A DNA stretch of 64,000 bases from Rhizophagus sp. LPA8_4_AMF (taxonomy: Eukaryota; Glomeromycota; Glomeromycetes; Glomerales; Glomeraceae), in the NCBI GenBank assembly GCA_021464525.1, contig JADRCO010000007.1:26855-90854 (forward strand), read 5' to 3'. Made by a program: the position numbers and the translations under genes. The stretch's first letter is position 1; every line of letters begins with the position of its first letter. Under the pieces are notes generated by a model. The model was not told the DNA's origin. It made no database searches and saw only the letters and a program-made list of their open reading frames with translations. This document shows, piece after piece, positions 47,478 to 59,102 of this stretch.

Positions 47478-49861
47478 TATTAGCAACATATCAGGTACCC
47501 AATTTTTTATATTGTTTAAAAAATATATAAATTACTACTAAGATCTCAATATTTAAACTATTGATTACTAATCTGATATTTAATATATATTAAGTATCTG
47601 ATTTTTATCATTAAAAAAATTTTATTTTTTGAAATATATAGTAAAAACTAAAACTGAAAGAATGTAATACAGAGTGATAATTTATTTGAAGTTATATAGA
47701 GGTAACAACTATTTACTTAAAGGAATCGTTTGAGTAACCAGAACTTTTTGATAACAATTAGCAAATCAAACAATATATCAGAAACTATAAAACATTTTAA
47801 TCAGCAGATTAAGCAGTGATACAAATGTATTATTCTGACTAATTTAAAGGAAAAAGGAAAAAATGTATTCCAAAAAGTGTCTGGAATATTGCAATTTACA
47901 TATGATTAAATCATTTTGATTTTTTTATTTGAGCAAGTTTGAAATATAAAAAAATGGTTCAGTTTATTGATCAGTTTATATAATCTTAAATTAACTCTAC
48001 TAATGATAACAATTATGAAAGGGTATTGGCCTTAAAGGAGAACCAAAAATTTGGTAAAAAGTTATCTTTTACAATATCTTCAACATTATAGCATATGACT
48101 ACCATGTGACTATAAGGTAAAAAAATTGGAAAAAATCTGAAATTACTGATAAAAATATAAATAGTTTGTATTATTATACTTATGTTTGAAAAACAAATTC
48201 ATATATATTTTAATTAAAAAGTTTCTAATTGGAATTATTAAAAATTTTTTAGAAAGCTATGAACTTGAAAATATAAGTAATAAAATGAAAATCTTTTGAG
48301 GTCATTACCAATATTGAGGAAAATAAAAGTGCAAATAAGCAAAAGAATTGCTTGTGAAATAAAGAAAGGCAAATTCATATTTTTTTTTTTTTATCTTTAG
48401 TTAAAAATTATAAAATTTGATAGTATATAGTATATGGAATTTTAAGAATCTCATATCATTTAAGTCTCAAAGATGGATTAGGATTGACTACACTTCTCAC
48501 CTACCGATCATTTGACCATTTTTCTAGCAGAAAATTATTGAAGGAAAAACTTGGTTTTTCTCTACTTGGGATGCTTGCAAATAACTTTTTAGATATTGTG
48601 AACTTCAAGGAATATCTTTCAAAACTTATCTGAACCTTTAACTCCTTGTATTAATAGAGCTACATACTTGAAGCAGTTCTTACCAAAGATATTTTCCAGA
48701 ACTGCAAAACCTAGACTTTTTTCATATTTTTGAATAGTTTTGTATAGTTAGTGTCTGAGTTGCTAGCTTTTAAATACCTTTGATGATAGGTTTTCCCATT
48801 CATAATATATTTTTAGAAGCATTGCGAAAGTCTTTCTGCGAAATATTAGTTGAAAAAATACTACTCAAAGAGCAAACTTTTTTCTTGTTTTAATTGATGA
48901 ATAAGGGATGTTGATATATTAACTTGGTATTTACCCTTTTTTTTCCAGTTTTCTTTGGGTTTCTGGGAGTATTAATGACTTTCCTTTTAGTTTAAAATTT
49001 TCTTTTTATCAACATTTTTGAATTATGAACTCTCTGGATTCTTCAGGAACCTGGAAGATATTGAAATGCAGATCTGTCAATCAGAAGGTTTGGTATATCT
49101 TAACCTTTTTTAGATTTGTAGATCAGTTTACTAAAAGGGATGATTGTGATTGGATAATTTGTTTTAAATTAGACTAATCCAGATTGATCACCAGTTGTCT
49201 GGTCAAAAGTAATTACTATTAATTTCTCTTACATGTTTTTTAGTTTAGTCTGGTGTATCTATATAAATTATAATAAATTTATTTGGGCAGAGTCTTAGAT
49301 AGGCTTATCTTACACTATACCAAGTTTTATGCCACTACAATGTAAACACATCATGGAATAGATGGTATTCATTAGTCATTAGTTCTGAAGATCTAAATGA
49401 TGTGAATATTGAATGCAGCTGGGCAATCCAAGATGCCATTTTGCCTATGATGACAACCCTGTAAGGATTATAGGTGGGCTTAACTTCTAATTTTATAAAA
49501 AGCAATAGTTTGTATAATGGTAATATCAGAATTTTAAGGTACAGTGTAAGATCAGACTGGCCTTTGGTTAGGAGCATACTTTATAAGAATTATAGTGCAA
49601 TATTGTAGTCCTAAGATAGTTTAATTATATGAATACTTAAATAAAATTTTGTGTGTTCTTCACTTAAAAAAAAATAAAAAAAAATGTCTTAAAAATGAAT
49701 TACAAAATTAGTATTAAGATGTGAACAATTTTAATAATTGTTTTAAGTTCAAAATTTAAAATTAATCTAATATAATCTTATTAAGATATAAGTAATTTTG
49801 ACAGTTGTCTTACACTAAAGACTTAAAGTTAACTTTATAAAATAAAAATAGAAGAATATTT
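47478..49861. other. gene-free AT-rich DNA, possible decayed ORFs
   Basis: Minus-strand pieces such as VLENIFGKNCFKYVALLI (about 48660-48715) and KPTYNPYRVVIIGKMASW (about 49430-49485) look protein-like, but stops and frame changes prevent a model. They may derive from a transposable element. Confidence 0.3.
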
Positions 49862-49980
49862 TTTTTTATTTTATTTTATATAGCAGTGCAATCTTGATCA
49901 CTTACATAAAAGCAATAATTACAACATACTGATATATAGAACAAAATGAAATAATTAATGAAAGCTATGTAAGATCACCA
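49862..49980 (+). repeat. dispersed repeat, copy 1 (inverted relative to copy 2)
   Basis: About 119 bp containing GCAATCTTGATCACTTACAT, AAAAGCAATAATTACAACAT and GAAAGCTATGTAAGATCAC. The segment at 62974-63093 is its reverse complement with only a few differences. Confidence 0.85.
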
Positions 49981-51006
49981 CTAGTCAAATGATGACATAT
50001 CAGGTTATGAGCTATCATAATACATCAGTCAAATATTAGAAACCTGATATAAACATGATAAGTAATATTAAAAATCATATACATATCAGCATCTGATATG
50101 ACGATGATTTTTTACTAATAGTTAACTAATTTTTTAAGTACATATCAATAAAATATTAGTGTGATTTACTATATCTATCAGTATTCCTGATAGGTTATGG
50201 ATATTTATATGATAATAGTATACATAAAAGTTTAATATTTTATATTTATATGAGCTTATATAGCAACAATATTTAAGCTATATATTTTATAAATAATTTG
50301 ATTACAAGTGCAAGAATTTTTATCTGTAGTTCCAGTTAAAAAATGCATAATCCACTTCAGAGAATGAATACCAGAATGAAATATAAGTAACTAGATAATT
50401 TCAATAAAAAAATAGGATAAAATATCAGTATTACAAAACACATAAAATTCATGAATACTAAAAAAGACTTTATTTCTAAGGTTTTATAGAGGGGATTTTT
50501 TTTATATAGGTTCAGATATTTATTTTTAAGAGGTGCAACTTCAGAAAGAAAACCTTTTTCCATTCTTACCAGTCCAAAATGATGGAAGGCACAAGGAAAA
50601 ACAAATAAATAGAAGGTTAGTATATTTTTATACACCTTCTATCTTTTTTTTCTATCTGAAATGGCAGTCTGAAAGTTACAAATAATATGAATATATCAAA
50701 AATAGTCCTAATTACGGTAAATCAACTTCTAAATAGAAGTAGTATAATAATATACTTATTTATTTATTTTATAGCTTCTGGATTTCTTAAAGACATAACG
50801 CAAGATGTCAAAATTCTGGCAATTAAAAAAGAATTAGTAAGTTGTAAATAAATAATTAGGCAAGTGGAGCTGAATATAAATAATGTATTGGTAGACGAAT
50901 TTAGTTTGCGTTAGATTATATAGTTATTGAAGGAGCATATTGGTATTAGTACAATAATACTAAAATCGATGTGAAGTTACTAGATTATATAAAGAATTGT
51001 TTTATA
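49981..51006. other. gene-free, CATATCAG-rich repeats
   Basis: Repeated CATATCAG/CTGATATG words at 49985-50240, probably hairpin-forming repeat debris, then AT-rich DNA with no coding exon. Confidence 0.4.
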
Positions 51007-51215
51007 GTACTTCAAGACCGGTCTTTAAAACCAGTTTCAAACCAGTTTGACCTAAAGAAATCAAGATCAGTTTAACTAATATTTCCTTTTTAGGTAAATT
51101 AAAATCGGTCTGACATGGCAAACTGGTTTAAAATCTTATTACAGAAAATTTTTTCCAAACTGGTCTCCAGTTAAAGCGGTCTGAGACCAGAGACCAGAAA
51201 CCGGTCTTGGAGCAC
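51007..51215. mobile_element. 209-bp TA-flanked MITE (ACCGGT family)
   Basis: Terminal inverted repeats: GTACTTCAAGACCGGTCTTT at the left; the right end, reverse-complemented, reads GTGCTCCAAGACCGGTTTCT. TA flanks both ends (51005-51006 and 51216-51217). The interior contains further AAACCAGTTT and AAACTGGTTT palindromic words. Confidence 0.75.
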
Positions 51216-51630
51216 TATTATTTTGTTAAATCATATAAAGCAAATGTTACAATAGATTGGAGTGTTTCATTCAAATTAATTAATAATGAATCATCAACCT
51301 CAAAAAATGTTACTAATAAAGAAAACGCTATGATTAGGATATTTAGAGTAAAAAATTTTTAAAAATTACTACCAACTTATGAAATATTATGGAAATGAAA
51401 AGTATGGGGCATTCCTAACATAAATGCTCAAGATGTTCAGTGGATATTGAAACATGAGAACATATATGGACGTATAGTATGAATAGAGTGGATAAATTTA
51501 TGTTATTTACACAAAGTGTTAACGAGGTGGTAAACAATGATGATAACGGTATCGCAGATGAAGAACGAACACATTTTAGAAAAGATATTTTCAGTACATT
51601 CATTAATTTTTCCAACAGAAGCTTTACTTA
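51216..51630. other. spacer between MITEs
   Basis: 415 bp of AT-rich DNA between two TA-flanked elements. No gene or repeat recognised. Confidence 0.4.
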
Positions 51631-53008
51631 AAGCTCTGCATGAGCTGGCTTGAGTCAAACTAGGGTCTAGCTCAGCTCAGCTCAAAAAATTATACTGATC
51701 CGAGTCAAGTCAAGCTACAAATTTCTATAGCTTGGCTCGATACGAGCTAAGCTATAATAATTCTTAACTCAAAATAAATGAGCTAAGCCAAGCTTTAATA
51801 ATTTTGGCTTGAAGCCTTGAACCAAGCTGGCAAGCTGGGCTCAAGCTATTTAATTTATTTTTGTCCTTACAAAAAAAACTGAAGGAACGTTAGTAACATT
51901 CCAAAAATAAAAACCAATTCCCTTCCCTCTTCCAATACTTACATTTTTGAGTTTCAGGCTGAAATGTGAGTCCAGGAGCTGTCCCTAGTAAAGAAAAAGA
52001 ACAAAAAGGAACGTTAGTAACGTTTTAAAAATAAAAAACAATTCTCTCTTCCCTCCCAATACTTACATTTCTGAGTTTTAGGCCAAAATGTGAGTCCAGG
52101 AGTCGTTCTAAAGAAAAGAATAAAAAGGAACGTTAGTAACATTCCAAAAATAAAAAAAACCCACGCACCTCTTTCCCAATATTTACATTTGAGTTTTAGG
52201 CCAAAATGTGAGTCCACGCGTCGTCCTTAAAGAAAAAGAACAAAAGAAACGTTAGTAACATTCCAAAAATAAAAAAATCACGCACCCCTTTCCCAATACT
52301 TACATTTCTGAGTTTTAGGCCAAAATGTGAGTCCACAAGTCATCCCTAAAGAAAAAAACAAAAAGAAATGTTAGTAACGTCCCAAAATAAAAAACAATTC
52401 ACACCCCTTCCCAATACTTACATTTCCAAGTTCTAGGCTGAAATGTGAGTCTAGGAGTCGTCCTAAAGGGAAAAAAAATATTTTTTATAAAAAAATTTAA
52501 AATAATTCAGTTTAAAAAACCAATAGATAAAAAAATAAATAATTTGGTTTTATGAAACTGATAAATAAGAAAAAAAATATCAGTTTAAAAAAACTGATAA
52601 AATAAATAAAAAAAATCAGTTTTAAAAAACTGAATAAATAAAATAAATTAAATTAAAAAATTATTTTTTAAATTAAAAAAAAGATTATCGATCAGTAAAT
52701 CAGATTGGCAAGTCATATGACCGATATTACCTACCATAACAGTGCAACTGATCAGAATCTTTATAATAAATAAAGAATATTTTTTTTTAGCGAGCCAGCT
52801 CAAGCTGGCTCAAGCTAAGTATATTCTGGCTCAAGCTTTTTGAGCCAAGCCCATTACTAGCTTGAGCCATTTGAGCCAAGCCTAATAACTGGCTCAAACT
52901 TTTTCAAGTCAGCTCGTAAGCCATCAAGCCAATTTAAACATAGCTCAGCTTGACTCAGCTTGAAAAGCTTGAGCTAGCTCACAAGTTAGTTCAGCTCATG
53001 CAAAGCTT
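51631..53008. mobile_element. 1.38-kb TA-flanked foldback element carrying a minisatellite
   Basis: The left end AAGCTCTGCATGAGCTG and the reverse complement of the right end AAGCTTTGCATGAGCTG are nearly identical, with TA on both outer flanks (51629-51630 and 53009-53010). About 200 bp at each end is a degenerate array of AGCT-centred words (GGCTCAAGCT, AGCTCAGCTC) arranged as inverted arms. The centre holds a five-copy minisatellite (51884-52475) and an AAAACTGAT/ATCAGTTTT repeat (52500-52640). There is no open frame, so the element is non-autonomous. Confidence 0.72.
51884..52475 (+). repeat. 119-bp minisatellite, five copies
   Basis: Units begin at about 51884, 52008, 52127, 52246 and 52365 (spacing 124, 119, 119, 119). 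Each contains GAACGTTAGTAAC (or a variant), CCCAATACTTACATTT, GAGTTTTAGGCCAAAATGTG and AGTCCAGGAGTCGTCC-like segments. The first unit is the most divergent in length. Confidence 0.9.
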
Positions 53009-54967
53009 TACGATTGATGTTTAAATACCATATCATTTGACTTTGAAATATAAAGCATTTGGCATTAAATATAAATCATTTGTCATTAATTTCAAAGCAT
53101 TTGAGTTTATAATAATTTTCTTATAAAGGAAATAAAATTCATTTGGAATTTTACAAAAAAAAAATTACTTTTATAGAATTACTTAAATTTATATCATTTG
53201 AATTTTAATCAAATATGAAAATTGTTATGTCAAAAAGTTTGATTATAACAGTGAATTTCGCAGCTAACTTTTAGCACCTACCTATAAATAATAATGATTA
53301 TAGCACTTGATTTAATATATATGTTCTTTATTATTTACTTATAACAGTAGTGATTTTTAAGTATCAAACTAAGTTTATTATTACTCAAATATTATTACCC
53401 TTTTTGAACACTTTCAATTCCAATATTTATAAATTAAATTCAAATTATTTGAAGTACAAATATGTTATGTATTATTAAAATAAATTAATCTTGAAGTACT
53501 GGGCTCTATTATTATGAATCATGATTCTTTGAATTCCAAATTTTTCAAGATTATTTACAATAAATCTGATAATAAATCTAAATTTATTCATAAAGAAACA
53601 AAAGCTATTATTATAAATTGCATTAATTGAGGTCCAATTATATTTTATTTTATTTTATTTTAATTACAAAATGAGAAGCAGAAGGTGACTGAGTACGCAA
53701 ATAAAAAAACTATACAACATATAATGCGTAGCAATTTAACCAAACAATTCGTCCAGTTAATAAACTAGACATCACTTTGTTGTGAAATATTCACTGCTAG
53801 CATAAGTCACAGCTTAAAAAAGCGTATTGAGAATCAGAAGGAGAAAATTATATGCATCACAAACTTACAAACTAAAAAAAAGGTTAGTAGTATAGAAAGA
53901 AAAATCTACAAAAAAAACATATTTATAAAAAAAAACAGAAAAGAAAAATAATCTTACACTAACCTAGTAATCCTCCTTATTCTTAACTATACACCTATAA
54001 CAGGGTCCCACTTACTCTTAATAAAGATTTTTGTAGAAATTTCAACTTTTATATGTAATTTTACCTTACTTTTTCTTGTAATTCTATTAGTTAATTGATC
54101 TAAAAGAAAAAAAATCAAAATAATGCAGTGTAATATTTCCTTTTTTATATATAATTATCTATATATAGTAGGATCTTTAAAGTATTTTACATATAGATTT
54201 TACCTTAGATTTATTGATACCTCTATTAGAAGTAAGCGGAGTTCTTCTACAACTTCTTAATAAACTGAACTAAACGCTGAGGTCTGCAATCGTCTTTTCA
54301 TCAAGATTAGGCAGTTGATTCCAAGTTTTAGAGTTACGACCCTTCACAGGTATTTTACCACCTTTCTTTCGCTTAAAATCAAAAAGTTCAATTATATTAA
54401 AAATATTAACAATAAACTCTATAGTTTTGTAATGAAAATACTTTGTAGCGTTAATACTGTAGTCAGATCAGTAACTCCATTTTTAAATTATAAATATGAT
54501 GTAGTTTCATTCAATAATTCAGTTAATTAAATAAAATAGCAACTGAAATTTTCAAATATCATTTAATAATTATTTTAATTTATATTCAAACTTTTTTTGA
54601 TTAAAATTTTAATCCAATTAATCAGTACAATAATTTTTTGTTTTATATTTTTCTCCTCCTATAATTCTATTCTTATATACAGTATACATCTCGATAATTT
54701 TTATTCCTTAAGAACTTTAAAAAAAATTATATTTTTAATCCAAATAATTAACAATTTATCATACTTTTAACTTTGAAATAAATAATAAAACAAATAATAA
54801 ATAAATAATAAATATCTATAATTTAATTTTATCCATTTAATTACTTTGTAAAGATAATATAAAAAACCAACAAATAAAATAAATTTGAATAAAATAAAAA
54901 TGAAATACAAAAAAGTTAAAATTATTCCATAGACTTTGATTCTTGAGTTAGAATTTTTATTAAATTT
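53009..54967. other. gene-free AT-rich DNA
   Basis: About 2 kb downstream of the TRP-like gene. Only AT-rich sequence with TTTGAATT/CATTTGA-like words near 53030-53200; no coding exon or clean element ends. Confidence 0.4.
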
Positions 54968-57495
54968 CTATTTCTTTTGTTCTTTATAATTAATTTGATC
55001 TTTTACTTCTAACCTTAGAAGTTTTGAAAGATTATTTTTGTTTTCTTCAAAACTAATTTTTCCCCAAGATTTATCATCTTTTAATTGTTTTATAAGTTTA
55101 TGGGTTTCATTAACATCTGCATAATAATAACTGAAATTTAAAAAAAAGTAGTTTTAATTAACTGTATATTTAATATAATAAAAAAAAAAATTTTATTAAT
55201 AAAAAAAATTTTTCTTACATAATAGGAGGAAACCATTTTTCTTTACGTCTTTGATATGGTAATAAATAAAATAACTCAATTTCTTTTAGAATCTATAAAA
55301 AATAATTGTAATTTACAGTATTATATAAAGTATAACTTCATTTTATTTGATCATTAATTACTTTACCAACCTCAGCTTTTTCTGCTAAATAAGATGCTTG
55401 GTTATTATCCTCTATAATAGCCATGTTTAAAAGTCCAATAAATAAATTCATTAGATATACAACAATTACAAATGAAAATAGAATCATTAATACAATCATA
55501 ATTGGATTGTCTTTAGGTGACCATGCAGATAATGAATTTGGATCTCCTATTAAATTAAAATGTAATATTAATTGTTATAATATAAAAATAAACAAAACAA
55601 TTAAAATTAAATACCTGTTAAAAACAAATACATTGACAAAAGAGCATTAGAATAATCTGAAAATAAATTTGTATATTCATCAGGCTCTTGAACCAAAGTT
55701 GCATTAGGATTTATTATCCCATTTTCTAAAATTTGATGATATTTTGTTGTAAGAGCCCAAGGATCATTAGAGTCATTTAGGTTTCCTTGAGGCTTCAATA
55801 ATATTAAGAATGCATGCGCAAAACTAATAATAATAAGGAATAAGATAAAAAGAAATGAAAAAATTTTACGTCCAACACCAAGTATAATGGCAAAATAAAT
55901 TCCAAATGATTCAAATGCCTGAAAGAAAAACATGAATTTGATATCAAGTAAAAGACATGAAATTGAGGACAAAGAGACAATCTCAGTTCCAGTACGAATC
56001 CAATAAATTGATGTAATTGTTGGTAGTAAATAAGCACCTAAATCTATAATAAATTGAAATTAAATTATAATATCTGATATATATATATATATAAGTTATT
56101 GTTATAATACATACCAAACCAATTCAAAACATTTAAAGCCCATATAACTGGATCCCAAATAAATTGTCGAACTTCAAATGATAAATGAATAAATCCAATG
56201 ATAATTGATGAAATTAAAAGATTATCTCTTGCTTTTTCATTAATTATTTCAGATGAAACTGACGAAACCAAAGTGAAGCATATAAGAAAAGTTGTAAATA
56301 ACAACCAAATACCAGTATAATAATATCTACCAAATGATTCCCATTTGGACTTAATAATAACTTCACCATTCCAAGTTTTATAAAGCTCATTAAATTTAAC
56401 TTGTGAAAAAACGCTAGGTTCGGGTTTAAAGAATAATTCTTTTAAAGGATTATAGTTTTTTGGATATGTTAAATATCCAGAAAAAGGAACAATAAATTTA
56501 ATTCTTGGTAGTACTGGTTTATTATAAAATATATTGTATGCAGTTTTATATATATGATCACAAGGAAAGATAAGAATGAAAGGAAATTTGACAAAAATAT
56601 AAAATAGTAAACTATTTAATATTTGTGTATCATCATTATCATCATTATCATCTTTATCATCTTTATCATCTTTAAGAAAATAGGAAAGATGGTCAAATTT
56701 TCTGTAAAAGACTTTACTTGAATTAGTACATAAAATCATTTCATTAGAATAATCTAATAATAAATCAGGATATTTTAAAGCCAGATGATTCATATTTATA
56801 CATATTGTTGATAATATTTTAATATTCTTTTTCTTTTTTGGATCTTTTTTAAAATATTCTAGAGTTGTATTAATTATTTCCACTATTAACGTTCTATTAC
56901 TTTGTTTAATTGCTGAATTTAAGAACTTATCTCCGTGAAGTTCTAAAAAATCTTCTTGTTTTGCTAAATTAGAAATCCAATCATATAAGGATTTGTCTTC
57001 ATTTTTTATATATTCAAAGATGTTATCAAAATCTTTACTGTCTAATTTGGAATTATCACTATTAAACTTAATTATACAACTTAAAAATCTAATATCGTAA
57101 CGATACAATTGAATCTTCTTGATTTTCATATTATATTCGTAAACGCGTAATTCTGTTGATCCATAAGTTATCAATCTAGATTTTTCAACTTTATTATATT
57201 TCCAACCTTTAGGCAATTTTAAATGAAGCTCATTATTAAATCCGCTATTATCACGTAGTTTAATTTTATTATCATTTTCAAAAGTGAACACATAAAAATC
57301 TGAATCATCAGAACAATTTTTTAAAACATCAGGAATTACTTTTTCTTCTATAAACTGATCAAACGAAAGTTTTTCCTTTTTCTCAGCTTCTCTAATTAAA
57401 TGATTTATATTTAAGGAGCGTGGTAGATTTGAGCTATTATCGTCATTGGTCGGGAGTCCGGCCAAGCTCGTATTGATTGTGATTCTATGACTCAT
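54968..57495 (-). CDS. TRP-like ion-transport membrane protein
   Basis: Five exons on the minus strand: 57495-56115, 56043-55615, 55546-55371, 55292-55219 and 55130-54968, giving 740 aa. Residues 1-290 are soluble, polar and Lys/Asp/Asn-rich, with an acidic DDKDDKDDNDDNDD tract from a trinucleotide-like repeat. Membrane segments follow at about 295-315, 388-412, 420-445 and 465-545, including GIYFAIILGVG and FSFLFILFLIIISFAHAF. Then comes a pore-like re-entrant segment ALLSMYLFLTGDP, and a last helix MIVLMILFSFVIVVYLMNLF with the FIGLLN exit typical of TRP/voltage-type channels. A ~100-aa cytosolic C terminus is Lys/Glu-rich. By this layout it is a six-TM cation channel; ion selectivity and gating are unknown. 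It is divergent from the seven-TM-like gene with 531 bp between starts. The S5-pore-S6 order is the main evidence. Confidence 0.75.
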
Positions 57496-58026
57496 TTTAA
57501 TTGAACGTTTTAGATTTAAAGAATTTTATCTTTCAATATCGTTTAATTTGTTTATGAATTAAAATTTTAACATCGGTCTATAAATAGGCAAAAAAATTGT
57601 ATAATTGCATTACGTTTCGCAGGTTTGGCGTACATATCAAATACAACGATAGTGTGCTGCACACGCATCTATAAATACCGGTAACCTTAAGAGCAAGATC
57701 GGCAGAAAATTATGGACCATGCTGTTATACTATGATACCAAAATTCATATGACGCAACCTTAGTCAGAAAATTTATTTATTCGCTCAAAACTTTACTTTG
57801 AGGCAACGTCAGATTTGAGGAATTTATATATATGTATGTGAGAATTTCAAGTTATATACTACATTATTTTAACTGAATAATATATTCAAGACACGGTAGG
57901 TGTCAGATTTTAGCGTTTATTGCGAGTCTCGATATTTTTCTTGGCATTTTTAAGTTTCATCACATGACTTAATATCAAAGCGAATTATTTAAAAAGGATC
58001 ATATGCTTTTAACATTAAACTCAAAC
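57496..58026. promoter_or_regulatory. shared divergent promoter region
   Basis: 531 bp between the ATG codons of the TRP-like gene (-) and the seven-TM-like gene (+), the shortest divergent spacing in the window. It is AT-rich with no repeat; specific sites could not be assigned. Confidence 0.4.
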
Positions 58027-59102
58027 ATGAAATTTATCTATTTCCGTTATTACAATTTACAGATTGCGCCAAATCACGGGTTATTTGAAATTATGTGGAC
58101 GGATATGGGTAATATCTTTCTTATATATATTTCTCTCAACATATCTTTATGAAAAAAAAAAAACAATTATTAGCTATTTTTTTATTGAAAGTTATAATAA
58201 CATATTTTCGAACAGTATGTCTGGTAAGTTTGGTCAATTATATCCTTTTAACGAACCTTTTCATCTGTAGTTTTATATACTTACATAATCAAACCTTTTT
58301 AGATATTAGTTCACTTGATGAACTAAAATCTTGCTACGGATTACCATATGGATTAATCGGAACTTTCTCCATAATCCCCATGTTATTTGCAACTATTGAA
58401 ATTATTCTTCCACCTATAAATATTCGTCGTCTCTACAATACTGACTCAAGAGAATATTTCATTTTTGTTATTATGTCAGGTATTATAGGTATTATGAAAG
58501 TGGGACCGGTCATTTATACATGTATTAGATGTCATGGAGAATGGGATATTGTGCTTATAGCGCTCGGACAGCTAACTCCACGAGGTTATGTAATACTTAG
58601 TATTAATGATGAAAAGGGAAATGATGATATTCGGACTATTGAATGGCAAAGAATTAATTGGGAAGATTCTGTTAAGGGGAAAATTAGGAAAATTGATCGG
58701 AACAAACTTTTTATTGTGTTGTTACTAACTATTTCTGGTTGGTTGGGTACAATAAGTTTTGCTATTATTCATAAAATGAATACTACTGCTATTATCTCTA
58801 CTACAGTACCAATGGCTATATTTGTATTATTATCTTTAATTATTATACATAATTCAAGTACTAAGCAATTGGAATTTATAGTAAAAGCAATGATAGTTTT
58901 TGTAATTATAGTAATAGTAAACTTTCATATAATAGGGCCAGTTATTTATCTTGGTTTAGCTACTACTAATTATGGGATTGCTAATACAGGTGCTGGGGTG
59001 ACATCATGTATTATTTTCATCTTTGGAGATTTAATTCAATTATTTATCTATTATTTAGAATTGTCTCACGAAAAGTTTGGTGGACGATTTTATAATATTT
59101 AA
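58027..59102 (+). CDS. seven-TM-like membrane protein, family unknown
   Basis: Two exons, 58027-58108 and 58303-59102, joined in phase 1, giving 293 aa. I do not recognise a named family. The N terminus (about 40 residues, MKFIYFRYYNLQI) is followed by roughly seven hydrophobic segments at about residues 42-64, 78-104, 112-132, 170-192, 200-222, 232-262 and 266-290. A Cys in the N-terminal SSLDELKSCYG and two in YTCIRCHGEW could be structural. A charged loop EKGNDDIRTIEWQRIN separates segments 3 and 4. The topology resembles a receptor or transporter, but no GPCR signature such as DRY or NPxxY was found. The start was chosen because exon 1 ends at a proper donor and restores frame with the acceptor at 58302. 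An alternative ATG at 58149 lies inside the intron of this model. Adjacent to the TRP-like gene in opposite orientation. Confidence 0.6.

Noticed and set aside
58064-58270. Open frame over the start of the seven-TM-like gene
   Set aside because: It begins with TTG and runs through the intron of the phase-consistent two-exon model.
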